Shown here piece by piece: positions 23,465-35,505 of a stretch of 64,000 bases of DNA (position 1 is its first letter; the number at the start of each line of letters is the position of its first letter). Below the pieces are notes generated by a model, which worked only from the letters and a program-made list of their open reading frames with translations, was not told where the DNA came from and did not search any database. The DNA is from Melastoma dodecandrum (taxonomy: Eukaryota > Streptophyta > Magnoliopsida > Myrtales > Melastomataceae), in the NCBI GenBank assembly GCA_029817715.1, contig JARUPY010000588.1:1-64000 (forward strand). Reading direction: 5' to 3'. The position numbers were made by a program, and so were the translations under genes.

Positions 23465-25267
23465 ATAAGGTGGACAGCCTCATGAAAGGCATAAGGCCAG
23501 AAAGGTAGTGGAACACAGAATTAGACCGACCTCGGTAATATGCCTGTTTTTCTTCTCTGCTCTGCCACTTTGTTGTGGGGAGTATGGACAGGAAACCTGA
23601 TGACTGATCCCATGACATAGCAAGTAGTTATGCGAAGTTCGAAATTCCCTCCCCAGTCGGATCTAACAGTACAGATGGACTGCTTGAACTGATTTTGGAC
23701 AAATTTATGAAATTGAATGAAAGCTGCGAGAGCTTGAGACTTGTGGCGAAGAAAATAAATCCAAGTGTATCTAGAGGCATCATCAATGAGAGGCATAAAA
23801 TAGCGGACACCTATCTTAGAAGGAACATGTGCAAGTCCCCAAAGATCAGTATGCACAAGTTGAAAGGACATAATAGAGTGAGAATCTGATAAAGGATAAC
23901 TCTGTCTATGATGTTTGCTCAAAACACAAGATGGACATAGTTCTAATGATGGAGAAAGTGTCTGAGGACAAGAGGGAATTGCTAAGTGAAGAACATCATT
24001 ACTGGGATCGCCTAGTCTGCAGTGCCATCTTCTGTGGTCAGAAGCAGTAGACACAAGGTTATAAACAGGTGGAGTTTGGAGTAGTGAAGTAGCTGGAGTG
24101 GTGAAGCTACGGGTCTGCTGAAGGGGTAAGGGAAGCTTGTATAGGCCCTAATGAGTTGGTCCGTAGAGTAGGATCCGATTTGTCACCTTGTCCTTGACAT
24201 AAAAACATTGAGAATGAAACTCAACTAAAACATTGTTATCATGACAGAATTGTGACACACTAACTAGACGATGAGTGAGGAATGGAGTATGTAAGACATT
24301 AGCAAGGTATAAAGGTGAAGAACATGAAGCAGGGGAAACGAGTTTATGACCAACATGAACAATCTGCAGCTGATGTCCATTTCCAACCATGACAGTGGAC
24401 TTACCCTGATAAGGAGACACCTGTTGTAGGTCAGTAACTACTGGTGTAACATGATGAGTGGTACCAGTGTCCATTATCCATTCATCATGATGGACAGTAG
24501 GAGTGGCATTGAAAGAACTCCGCAGAGAAAAGGGGACAGAGTAGGGATAGGGTGTTGTTGGATGAGCAGATGGAGGATAGAAGATGGTAAGATGAGTTTG
24601 TGGAGGATAAGATGGAGTAAGACGATGATAACATGTCCGTGCAGTATGACCAATTTTATAACAGATTTGACAATGAGGTTTAGGACGAGGGAAACGTGCA
24701 TCATTCCATCTGAAAGTATATGTAGGAGGAAATTTGAGTGGTATGCTGGTTGATGGTATGCTGGTTCAGAGGCAGGTGTTCTAGGCTTGGTTCCAATTCC
24801 AGATGGATTATGTCGTGGGAAGGTGAGTAGTGTCTGGGATAGGAGGGAAGGTTCTGGAGTACTGGAGGTCGATATGAAGAAGACTTGAACGAAGTTGACC
24901 TTGGCTGCGCACTACCTGCACCTGTAGACAGAGTAGAAAGTTGTTCCTGCGGTAGAACGCAAACCTGGACCTGTCGCTTCTCTAGTCTTAAATCAAAATT
25001 TTGCCGTCTTAAATCAAAATTCAGTAGCAAATTATGAATCTTCTCCAATGTAGGTTGATCAGGCATGCTGTAAATTGCAGTAACAACTGGGTCGTACTCA
25101 GGAAGCCCCTTCAGAAGACACCAAACATGATCCCGGTACTGAACTTTCTCCCTAATTGCAGTAAGCTGGTCTGAAAACATTTTAATAGTATTCAGGTAGT
25201 TCTGCATGGATTTCCCATCTTTCCGGACTTGCATTCGTAAAAATATTTCGTGTAAGGAAAAAATCAA
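23465..25267 (-). mobile_element. Ty1/copia retrotransposon remnant (gag, protease, integrase)
   Basis: Read on the minus strand, the order is that of a copia polyprotein. A UBN2-type gag at 25267-24900 carries GKSMQNYLNTIKMFSDQL and GLPEYDPVV. A CCHC zinc knuckle (CQICYKIGHTARTC) lies near 24640-24680. The protease region starts MDTGTTHHVTPV (24474) and includes ANVLHTPFLTHRLVSVSQFC. The GAG-pre-integrase part has HCRLGDPSNDVL and CPSCVLSKHHRQSYP, and the integrase has HTDLWGL, FMPLIDDASRYTWIYFL and RSDWGGNFE. The integrase continues in another frame to WPYAFHEAVHLI near 23480. Reverse transcriptase and RNase H are missing, frames are broken, and no LTR pair is recognised. This is a dead, truncated copy. 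Confidence 0.9.
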
Positions 25268-25818
25268 CTTAATTCCTTAAGCCCCGAGAAGTAATTACCA
25301 TAAAAATTTAATATTTTACCACTAACCTAATTTGAAATTCACCCTGTCAATTAAACTTTTGGCATATTGGATCGAGAAAAGGGAAGTTTTACTTTTATTA
25401 TTCTCTAATCTTCTCAATCGGTCAAATTTCAATTTCTCCGACTCAATCCGACTCACTCAAAGCCACCACCCCCCCTCAGACTTTTCTTTCTCTACTTTTC
25501 CTCTGTTTTTATATAATGAATATTATGACTGTAAAAGAAAAAACAAATACACAAACAAAGGGGGGTTTGGTTTCATTCAAACATTGGACAGGAAGAGACA
25601 GGTGGGTTGGGTTTTCTTACAACCGTTTCAGTTCTGTCCTAAAACTCTCAGTTTCATGTGCTTCCCTAACCCAACTCTCTCTGCAACTGAAATTCTTTAT
25701 CATTAAAATTTGAAACGTATTATCTATGATTAAGGAAAAATAGAGCAAGGATTTTTGTTTTTTAGTTACCAAAATCAAATTTGTCTTGTAGCTGCAAGAT
25801 TTGCCTCCCTTCCTTGGT
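25268..25818. other. Upstream region of the GGP gene
   Basis: The stretch is AT-rich between the copia remnant and the GGP promoter. No coding sequence is recognised; the open frame at 25332-25706 has no family likeness. Confidence 0.4.
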
Positions 25819-25825
25819 TATATAA
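25819..25825 (+). promoter_or_regulatory. TATA box of the GGP gene
   Basis: TATATAA lies about 190 bases before the conserved uORF and 490 bases before the main ATG. That leaves room for the long leader typical of this gene. Confidence 0.55.
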
Positions 25826-26015
25826 GAAAGACCCACCAATCCATCATCTCCGCGCAGCAGCAACAACGCCCACGAGCCGCACCTTTACTTCCTATCCAAT
25901 TTCACTGCACACGAAGAAACCACGCCTACTTTTCCTGCTTCAGAGGGCGGCGGTCGTGGCGGCCTCTGGGTTGAGGGCTCATTGTGGCGGCGGCCGGAGG
26001 ATTGCAGTTGTAATC

Positions 26016-26216
26016 ACGGGTTTAAAGGGTAGGAATCCCTCCCTCCTTCATGCCCGTCGTGTCCGACGCAAGGGTTGTGCTGTGATCTCCTCCAACCCTT
26101 CGCCGCACGGCGGTCGTGGTGCCCTCCCCTCCGAGGGCGGCTCCCCTTCCGATCTCCTCTTCCTTGCCGGCGGCGGCGGTCGCTGCACCCCGCTTGCCAT
26201 CCTTCCCTCCTCTTAG
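26016..26216 (+). CDS. Conserved non-AUG (ACG) upstream ORF of GGP
   Basis: This frame has no in-frame ATG, yet it is open for 66 codons from the ACG at 26016 (TGLKGRNPSLLHAR) to the TAG at 26214-26216. It contains the block ISSNPSPHGGRGALPSEGG followed by SPSDLLFLAGGGG. From established knowledge, GGP/VTC2 leaders carry a peptide uORF of about this length started at a non-canonical codon (ACG in Arabidopsis), which lowers main-ORF translation when ascorbate is high. The residues here match my memory of that conserved region. The uORF stop is 92 bases before the main ATG. The ACG start is inferred from position and family. Confidence 0.82.
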   Translation, partial: TGLKGRNPSLLHARRVRRKGCAVISSNPSPHGGRGALPSEGGSPSDLLFLAGGGGRCTPLAILPSS

Positions 26217-26308
26217 AAGCACCGTTTGGTTGTTATCTGCTGTATACTCCGTTCCCTGGTGATTAGATTGGATATCTGGGGATTGTTGGGGGAATTAGTG
26301 TTTTGGAG

Positions 26309-28350
26309 ATGATGCTGAGGATGAAGAGGGTCCCCACCGTCGTGTCAAACTACCAGAAGGACGAGGGAGAGGACTCCCCTCTCCGTCCCGAGGGTTGCGG
26401 CCGTAACTGTCTCCGGGACTGTTGCATCCAAGGTAGTCACAGACTTCACCCGCTTCCGTTCTGTTTTGTTGTCTTCTGTTCCTGTATGCCGTGTGTAAAC
26501 TTTCGCTGGCCGCCAGCAGTTTGCCATGATGTATGAGCGAATTCGGTTTAGTTGTAGCTTCCGTACAATCCTCGAAATGCTGTTGCTGCACCGTTAAGGT
26601 TTTGAAAGGTTTACATCTCATGGGGAGATTCATTTATTGAATCGAACAGGGGCGAAGCTTCCCTTGTACTCTTTCAAGAGGGTGAACGAGGCAGTGGTTG
26701 TCAGTGGTGCAGAGTCGAAGCCTCCCATCGAGTTTCTTGACTGTCTTCTTCTTGGGGAGGTAAGCATATTTCGGTTAAGAATTCTGACGGTTACCGTCAT
26801 GACAGTTAGTTTATCGTATTCTGTTCCGGGGACATTGCATTAGTTTTGTCAAGTTAAGGCCCTTCATATGTTCTGATTGTAGTGGGAGGATCGCATGCAG
26901 AGGGGTCTCTTCCGCTATGACGTCACTGCTTGCAAAACCAAGGTTCGTTAAAATCCGTTCTCCTGATAACAAAAACTTGATTTTTTTCCTTTCGATCATG
27001 GAAAGATTGGTATACAGGTAGCTAACGTGGTTCTCTGGTAAATGGGTTTTGTTTAGGTCATTCCGGGAAAGTGTGGTTTCATAGCGCAGCTGAATGAAGG
27101 ACGCCATCTTAAGAAGAGGCCAACAGAGTTTCGTGTTGATAAAGTCCTGCAGCCGTTCGATGACACCAAATTCAACTTCACCAAAGTTGGACAGGAGGAA
27201 ATCCTGTTCCAGCTTGAAGTGCACGAGGATGGAGAAACTTGCTTCTTTCCCAGTGCACCTATCGACCCCGAGAATTCCCCTAGCGTTGTTGCCATCAATG
27301 TATGGCTCTTTTGCTTCCACATATTGTCGTCCGGAGCATTTAATTTCGGTAATGTCCCCAATTTGATTTCTCGAGCCTTGTTGTCTGATCGCAGGTTAGT
27401 CCCATTGAATATGGGCACGTGCTGTTGATTCCTCGAATCCTTGAATGCTTGCCTCAGAGGATAAATCCCGAGAGCTTGTTGCTTGCTCTCGACATGGCTG
27501 CTGAAGCTGGGAACCCATTCTTCCGATTGGGTTACAACAGTCTGGGGGCATTTGCCACAGTCAACCATCTTCACTTCCAGGTTTTACCTATAGAAATATC
27601 CATCTATTCGAAGAGATTATCAATGACGCCAATTTGACGATGTAGCTTCCCATATTCGGCTGCAGGCTTATTACCTGGCTATACCCTTTCCGGTGGAAAA
27701 GGCTCCTACCCAAAAAATTGCTGCTCTGGAGGGTGCTGTCATTGTCTCTGAACTCCTCGAGTATCCCGTCAGGAGCCTCGTGTTCGAAGGCGGGAAATCT
27801 GTGATAGAGTTAGCTAATAAAGTCTCGGGTGCCTGCATCTGCCTGCAAGAGAACAACATTTCCTTCAACCTCCTCATCTCAGACTGCGGGAAAAGAATTT
27901 TCCTCTTCCCTCAGGTAACATAACATGCGTAATAGCCAGGGACGATACATCGTTCTGAAGAGTCAGCTTACTCCATTTTTGGGTATATGGCAACAGTGCT
28001 ATGCGGAAAAGCAAGCCCTTGGCGAAGTGAGTCCTGAGCTCCTTGACACCCAGGTGAACCCAGCCGTGTGGGAGATTAGTGGCCACATGGTCCTGAAGAG
28101 GAAGGCAGACTACGAAGAGGCATCCGAGGAGAAGGCATGGAGGCTATTGGCAGAAGTGTCGTTGTCCGAGGAGAGGTTCCAGGAGGTGAATGCTCTCATA
28201 TTCGAAGCCATCGGGTCTGGACACAAACAAGCCAATGGCATGCCCAACGCGGACCCAAACGGCGAGCCCTCGGAGGATCCGGTCCGCGTTAACGGATCTT
28301 CCTGCCCCGCGATGCTGGGGCGGAAGTCGGACTGCCTTGTTCGCCAGTGA
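26309..28350 (+). CDS. VTC2: GDP-L-galactose phosphorylase (ascorbate biosynthesis)
   Basis: This enzyme converts GDP-L-galactose and phosphate to L-galactose-1-phosphate and GDP, the controlling step of the Smirnoff-Wheeler ascorbate pathway; it is found in cytosol and nucleus. The protein starts MMLRMKRVPTVVSNYQKDE; the second ATG (26312) is equally possible. Exons give LYSFKRVNEAVVVSG, WEDRMQRGLFRYDVTACKTK, KCGFIAQLNEGRHLKKRPTE, SPIEYGHVLLIPR, and the HIT-type catalytic motif NHLHFQ near 27565-27580. AYYLAIPFPVEKAP, LLISDCGKRIFLFPQ and a long C-terminal exon from CYAEKQALGEVS to DCLVRQ follow (stop 28348-28350). Frames are intact and splice sites canonical. The long leader holds the conserved uORF, which predicts feedback control of translation by ascorbate. 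Confidence 0.95.
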
Positions 28351-29516
28351 AGAGAACTGCATCTGTCCCTCGGGGATGGTCGTGAAACTTTGAAACTTAG
28401 TATTGTTTATGGCTTATGTCGAGCCGGATCCCATGTCTATCTGGCCGTTACTAGTTAGTATGGTTGCGGCCGGCGGGCGACCGAGCCTGCGTCCCCCGAA
28501 CAGGCGGCCTGGAATAAGCAGGGATTGGGTCTGCAATCGTGTGTGGGTAAAAAGTGTTGATGCAAAAGTGGGTCAGGTAGGAAGGGGCTGCTATAGTTGA
28601 CTGATGGATGCTCCTCTACCTTTCCACTAGTAATTGTGAATATCATTATCGAATGTGACCCCCAACTTAGGGGAATATGCTTTGCAGTCTTGCATATATG
28701 CCCACAATTTGGACTTGGGTAAAAGATTATTGGCATATTCCCTCCAATCACCCATTAATGAATCTTGTCATTTCTTCCATTGTATGGAACAAAGAAACAA
28801 ACTTTGGTGTATTCGGTGGTGGTGATGACAAATAGATTGGTTTGGTTGCATTTCGGGAACCAAACGTGCAGGGGGAGTTAAAATTAGTTTGGGCCGTTTG
28901 CTAATGGGCCATGTTAAAGTAGGCCCATCAACTATGTGGTACTCCTTTTTGTCATGTCACGAGGTCGACGAGTGAAAAACTGGGACACTCTTATCCTCCC
29001 ATGGCGGTAGGGGAAGTAATGATTGATTGATTTCGCTTATCTTGTTTCATGGAAGGTGGTGGGGGGTGGGATTAAGACATATCGGGGAAGAAAAGAGGAC
29101 AGGTGGACGTAAGACCAAACATCTATAATGTCTTTCCTGGGACTACTCCTTAACCCAATTGTGAATGTCCGCCGCCGCCTGCCTGCCTGCCTTTACTTAG
29201 TCTGTGTGCTTATAAAAAAGAAAAACAGGTGTCGGGGTGATCCAAATCCAACGGTGTTCGGAGAGCCGAAGGTGGTGGGGATGGGGGGCCACCTTAACAG
29301 AAACTGAATATAACTCCAACCTCATTTTTTGAGTGGGAGGGGGAGAGTCTTGTGTTTCCTTCCAGTGCGCTTTCGCATCTTGATCTTCATCTTCCATCTC
29401 CATCATCATCATCATCATCATCTTCTTCTTCTTCTTCTTCATCTTTCATTTTGAGTTTCGGGTGATTTTGGTTGTGGAGTTTTGAGTTTTGTAGATTGAG
29501 AGAGAGAGAGAGAGAG
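28351..29516. promoter_or_regulatory. Intergenic region; Site II motifs and SSRs upstream of sucrose synthase
   Basis: No gene is seen. TGGGCC/GGCCCA motifs lie at 28890, 28905 and 28922. A compound (CAT)n(CTT)n microsatellite covers about 29400-29441, and a (GA)n tract runs from about 29498 to the sucrose synthase ATG. Confidence 0.5.
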
Positions 29517-32500
29517 ATGCTGGGGAGAACTACAAGCATTAAGGAGAGAGTGCAGGGTACTCTCGCCGATCACCGCAACGAACTCGTCTCCCTTCTCTCC
29601 AGGTTCCTCTATTATCCTCCAACTCAACCCTCTTCCTCTCTCGTTTCTTGATGTTGATGAGCGTGCCTGCCTTTTGTTGCCTCTCTCTTTTTTTTTTTGT
29701 TCTTTCGTAGGTACGTGGCACAGGGGAAGGGGATACTTCAGCCTCATCACCTTCTCGATGAGGCGGAGAAGATCGTCGCTGCGGATGACGACGACGACGA
29801 CTCCGCCGTCTCCCTCAAGGACAGTCCTTTTAGCGACATCCTCAAATCTTCCCAGGCATCCCCTCCTCCATTCTTTCCTTCTTTATACGCCCGCCTTTTG
29901 GTTTCCCCAATACCCTTTCTCTCAAAATGATGATGATGATGATGAATTCTTATGATCCTGATGAGTTCTCTTAATTCTGAAGCCTGAGGAGAGTCCGTTA
30001 CTGGCATTTTCCTGTTACTAGATACCATGTTGTTTTATGCGGTGCGGATTTGTTCAAAAGCTATGGTTACTCGTTTGATTGCAGGAAGCCATAGTTCTGC
30101 CTCCCTTGGTGGCTATAGCAGTCCGGCCGAGGCCGGGAGTTTGGGAATTCATCCGCGTCAATGCTTACGAGCTTACGGTGGAGCAGTTGACTGTTTCGGA
30201 GTACCTGCACTTTAAAGAGGAGCTTGTTGATGGCCAGTGAGTGCTTCTTCTGCCTGTCGTAGAAAAACAGAGGACCTTTGGCCCTTGGAATTGTGCGGAA
30301 CTCTCATTTCGTTCTGATATAGCCTTAATAATATGCTCATGGCTATGTTGATAGGGATGCTGATAAGTTTATTCTTGAGCTCGACCTGGAGCCGTTCAAT
30401 GCGAGAGTTCCTCGGCCAAATCGTTCTTCATCTATTGGAAACGGTGTTCAGTTCTTAAATCGGCACTTGTCCTCGATCATGTTCCGTAGCAAAGACTGTT
30501 TAGAGCCATTGCTTGATTTTCTTCGAGTACACAAGTATAAAGGTCATGTAAGTCCTTCTAGAACTCCCGTCACTGACTGCCTGTTACCTTTGACGATTGG
30601 AAGGTGGATTCATGCCTCTTGTTTTTTTATCTCCTTGGCTAATTGTTACCTCTGCAGGCATTAATGTTGAATGATCGTGTGCATAATGTTTCAAGGCTTC
30701 AATCTGCTTTAGTTAAAGCAGAAGATTATCTTTCTAAGCTCCCGCCTGATACTCCTTTCTCGGATTTTGAATATGGGTAAAGCCTTTCCTCTGTGTAGAG
30801 ATCCCTTTTTTGCATTGAATTTTTACGAAGTAATAGCACAGTGGCAATTTGAGTTCGAATGCAGACTGCAAGGGATGGGATTTGAGAGAGGATGGGGCGA
30901 TACTGCCGCAAGAGTGCTGGAAATGATACACCTTCTGTCAGATATACTTCAAGCTCCTGATCCGTCTACGTTGGAAACATTTCTGGGGAGGGTTCCCATG
31001 GTGTTCAACGTCGTCATCTTGTCTCCACATGGGTATTTTGGCCAAGCTAATGTTTAGGTTTGCCGGACACGGGAGGACAGGTTCTCTTTTAGAGATCCTT
31101 TCTGGAACATCATTAGATGTGTTTTCCAGTAATTGTCATTATCAATGCAAGAATTGTTATATCTGATGCAGATTGTTTATATACTGGACCAAGTACGGGC
31201 TTTGGAAAGTGAGATGTTACTCAGAATAAGGAAGCAGGGCTTGGACATTACCCCCAAAATTCTAATAGTAAGCATCTCGGCCGTGCACGTTGACCCGTGA
31301 CTTAGAACCCTTTCATTCCTGATCCTTGATTCATGATGATGCCTACTTGATTCAAGGTTACCAGGTTAATACCAGATGCAAAGGGAACCACATGCAATCA
31401 GAGGCTTGAGAGAGTTACAGGAACAGAGCATACATTCATTCTACGTGTCCCTTTTAGATCTGACAAAGGGATTCTTCGGAAATGGATCTCTAGATTTGAC
31501 GTGTGGCCTTATCTGGAGACATTCGCTATGGTAAAGTATTTCTAGAAGATGTTTCTGGTTCTTTATGACTAATTTAAAGTTTTTATTTTGATTTGTTTCA
31601 GACATCTGTACAGAAGACATCTGCATTTTTTTGTTTCTGCTGTATGGTTTTGGCTTGAAAGGGTGATACAGGCTTTTTTGAAGAGTGCTGACTAGTGGAA
31701 TGTTAATTTGTTTCTTCATGAATTCAGACAATCGAAGTGATATCAGCTTTAGAATAAGGAAAGAAGATTCTTAAGTCAAATGTATTTTCTCAACTAGTTT
31801 TCGGTGTTCGTTCAGGATGCGGCTCATGAAATCACCGCCGAGTTACAAGGTCTTCCTGATTTTATTATCGGGAACTACAGTGATGGAAACCTTGTGGCAT
31901 CATTACTAGCTAATAAAATGGGAGTTACCCAGGTAAATTACACTGGTAGTATGGCTTATTAGTAAAACCTGACATGCCGCACGATCCCTGGTTTGTAATT
32001 CTAAATGAAGCCCTGAATTTCTTTACCTGCAGTGTACGATAGCACATGCTTTGGAGAAGACAAAGTATCCAGATTCGGACATCTATTGGAAGAAGTTTGA
32101 TGACAAGTACCACTTTTCCTGCCAATTCACTGCTGACTTGATAGCAATGAATAGTGCGGATTTTATCATCACCAGCACGTACCAAGAGATTGCAGGAACG
32201 TAAGTTCATTCATTCATTCTCGTTGCATCATGTGGCCTGCATATTGTATTTTTGCTTGTCTGGCCTGTCACTAATTCCCTTGGACTCTTAGTTGTGACCT
32301 TTTGGCTAAATTTTCTGTTTCTCAGGAAGAATACAGTTGGCCAATACGAGAGTCACACTTCATTCACTCTTCCCGGGTTATACCGAGTAGTTCATGGAAT
32401 TGATGTCTTTGATCCGAAGTTCAACATTGTTTCTCCCGGGGCAGATATGTCCATTTATTTCCCTTTTTATGAAGGGCAGAAAAGATTGACAGCCTTGCAT

Positions 32501-33810
32501 GGTTCAATCGAAAAGCTTCTATATGATCCTGAGCAGAATGAAGAGCATATGTGAGTTTTTCTAGGCTGTGTTTGTGCATTGTTTGGTATGATTCGAAAGA
32601 AACTAGAGAAGTTTTAGCTGATCAATATTGTGCCAAAAATGACTTTACCTTTTCTTCGTCTTTTGGTAAACCAGCTTCATCACTCATCACAGAATACTAC
32701 TTTCTTGTTCACCTTCTACAGCGGGTTGTTGTCCGATCAATCGAAGCCCATTATCTTCTCCATGGCGAGGCTGGATCGTGTAAAGAATATTACTGGATTG
32801 GTGGAGTTTTATGCCAAGTGTCCTGAGTTACGTGAACTGGCAAATCTGGTCGTCGTAGCTGGTTACATCGATGTGAAGTTGTCCAAGGATAGAGAAGAAA
32901 TACAAGAGATTGAAAAGATGCATGAACTGATAAAGGAATACAAGTTGGAAGGTCAATTTCGATGGATATCAGCACAAACTAATCGGGCTCGGAATGGAGA
33001 GCTTTACAGATATATAGCGGACACTAAAGGAATATTCGTACAGGTAGAATCTTGCTTGATTTTTTCTCATAACATCAGTTGGGCATAACTTCTTGATTTC
33101 TCAACTTTCTTCTTCTTTGGAATATTTGCAGCCAGCTTTCTATGAAGCTTTTGGCCTTACAGTAGTGGAGGCCATGACTTGCGGTCTTCCAACCTTCGCT
33201 ACCTGTCACGGGGGTCCAGCAGAGATTATCGAGGATGAGATATCCGGATATCATATCGATCCCTATCATCCTGATCAAACAGCCAAGCTGATTGCAGATT
33301 TCTTCCAACGCTGTAAAGAGGACCCCAATCACTGGAAGACAATCTCTGATGCTGGGCTTAAGAGGATATATGAAAGGTTCTAAGAGCACCAGGTCTGCCA
33401 TCCCTTCCCCTTGCACTAATTTGGATCTTAACAATCATCTGTCTTATAGGTACACATGGAAGATTTATTCCGAGCGGTTGATGACGCTGGCTGGGGTTTA
33501 TGGTTTCTGGAAGTACGTCTCGAAGCTGGAGAGGCGTGAGACTCGGAGATATCTGGAGATGTTCTACATTCTCAAATTCCGTGATCTGGTGAGGACCATT
33601 TCGTAGCTTTCTTCTAGAATTGATTTGGGTGAAAATTGATAGATGTCTTCATGCAATAGTAATGAAGTACAGACATGACTGTCCAATAAGGGAAGCGATC
33701 ATATTTTGTGACGTCTGGTCGGACAAATGAAATGAATGTCGTCTCACTTTGTCTTGAAACCCTTCTTTCAGGTGAAAGGTGTTCCTCTAGCTATCGACGA
33801 GCAACACTAA
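29517..33810 (+). CDS. Sucrose synthase (SUS3-like), one-base frameshift in exon near 31053
   Basis: Sucrose synthase reversibly converts sucrose and UDP to fructose and UDP-glucose, feeding cell wall and starch synthesis. The start [16 protein letters not shown] carries an R-x-x-S site where family members are phosphorylated. It is followed by [16 protein letters not shown], an unusual six-Asp run, [20 protein letters not shown] and [19 protein letters not shown]. The sucrose-synthase region has [20 protein letters not shown]; the GT-B glycosyltransferase region has [18 protein letters not shown] and [16 protein letters not shown] with the E-x7-E motif. The end is [10 protein letters not shown] (stop 33808-33810). 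Residue choices such as GLLSDQSKP and TSTYQEIAG fit the SUS2/SUS3 clade. At 31053-31055 the frame expected for LGLPDTGGQ lacks one T in a T run, giving GTT TAG. All other exons are intact, so an assembly deletion is more likely than a pseudogene. Confidence 0.93.
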
Positions 33811-34499
33811 ACGGGCACGGAGGGGGAAGGGTTGGCTGTTATGAGTGTTGTGCTCCCACGTAAATAAATAAGGTTGGCGGCTCTTAGCGAAGGATATGAA
33901 GCAGCCGGTAGGGAAGTGGTCCCTCTGGTAAGGCAAAGTTACCATGAAAATGCTTGGACTGTGGTAATGTCGCCGAGGAATAAGTGGGCATCCAGTTACT
34001 GCTTGAAAACACTGGGGGAAAATATAGTGAAAATCCTCCTGATAAAGAGGCATGATTTGCTGTCAGAATAAAAAAAGCTTAACCGGAGATGTCTGTGGAT
34101 CTCTCTGGTGAAACATGCTTAATGATAGAATGCGAAAGTACAAGGCCAAACGGCGAAGACATTAACGGCTTCTCGCGGGTGGATGCACGTTAATCTCTTT
34201 CACGCTGGAGGTGCAAGACCTTGTCATGAGAATGCTTGCAAGGAAACTTAGAATTAAGATCAAAACGATCTTTAAGGGTCTCATTCCGTGGAAAATATTC
34301 TGTTTGGAGATATTCTAAAGGAAATTGCATAAAGCCGACGTGCCCGGGTGCTTGGACCTCACGTGAGGTTTATAACTTGGGGTGGACACTTTATCTTGGA
34401 TGGCTTGTTCGAAGTAGGTCCTGGTCTCTGCGATCACGATGGTCTGTGACATCACCGAGATAATAGAAGGAGACGATGATGGGGAGGAGCATTTGTGGA

Positions 34500-34661
34500 A
34501 GAAGAAAAGGCCAGTCCAAATCACGATGTGAGCATGATTCGAGCGGAATTGTTGAGGTTTAATCCCACGTAGGATAAAATCAAGCATGAGCCGATAACAT
34601 TTCACTTATCGGTTAGCTTTCAGGTGGAATCGACCCAAATTCTAACATGCTATCAAAGCCA
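34500..34661 (+). mobile_element. Probable copia LTR end with degenerate primer-binding site
   Basis: The stretch has the composition of a copia LTR tail (CACTTATCGGTTAGC ... TCTAACA). At 34648 it is followed by TGCTATCAAAGCCA, two changes from the usual TGGTATCAGAGCCA that pairs with initiator tRNA-Met. No coding domain follows, so this is at most a fragment. Confidence 0.4.
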
Positions 34662-34801
34662 AATCCGTGATCCTGAGGTATAATCCCAGCTTGGCCGTTG
34701 TGTTGGGAGGTTTTGGGAAAGGATTTCTGCAGGCCGCTTGGTTTTCGTAGCCTTAGCTTTTCTTTAGCTATTTTTTGCTCTACCAGCTGCTCTGTTTCCC
34801 T

Positions 34802-35041
34802 CATCGCTCCAAGAAAGTGATTATCAATCGAAGTGGAAAGCACTACACACACACCAAGGTTCTCATTCTCACATAACACATCCACTTCTTCCAAGAAACA
34901 TCTATGTCCGCAAAAGTTTCCCGCATCGCTCCAAGAAAGTGATTATCAATCAAAGGAGAAAGTACAACACACGCCAAGGTTCCCATTCTCACATCGCACA
35001 TCCACTTCTCCCAAGAAACATCTATGTCCACAAAAGTAAGT
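34802..35041 (+). repeat. Tandem duplication, 122-bp period, two copies
   Basis: CATCGCTCCAAGAAAGTG begins at 34802 and again at 34924. The units stay alike through CCAAGGTTC, CATCCACTTCT and AAGAAACATCTATGTCC, with scattered substitutions. Confidence 0.88.
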
Positions 35042-35505
35042 GAATAACATGGCAAAAGAATCTTGTATCATGGACCACTTATCTTGTTTTAATCCGATGA
35101 CCTTGACGATCCTCGACAGATAGGGATATGAATGGCCAAAGCCTTTTCTTCTGGAATCAATCCCCCTAACGCTCACGGCAGGCAAACTCGCTTGACTGCT
35201 ACCGGTTGGGGGGCTCCCTCAAGACTCGGGATTTTTATAGCTTACAGTTGTCGTATATTACCACTTGCAACACCTCAAGACGACTAACGAAAGAAAACCA
35301 AACCCTTTCGGATTTTAGTTACATTATGAGTCATCCGATGTGGTCTTGGAAGAGATTTCTCCATGTTGAACATGGACAGTTGAGTCGAAGAATTCTGGAC
35401 TGTGCTGTGCGCATATTTTCGTCTTGCTCCTATAAATATCCTTCAGTTCTAGTGTGTGGGCATTATTCCTTTGTTTACACAAAAATTTCACTCCTGGAAC
35501 CCGAT

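Larger units (their letters stand above)
33811..35505. other. Spacer with copia LTR remnant, no gene
   Basis: This separates sucrose synthase from the RLP cluster. It contains LTR-like sequence ending near 34647 and a two-copy tandem repeat at 34802-35041. Long open frames here (for example 34833-35039) simply read through the repeat. Confidence 0.5.

Noticed and set aside
29197..29442. Poly-Lys/Met open frame upstream of sucrose synthase
   Set aside because: Translation of a (CAT)n(CTT)n microsatellite.
34833..35039. Open frame with repeated SHNTSTSSKKHLCPQK-like peptide
   Set aside because: Arises from the 122-bp tandem duplication; no start context or homologue.
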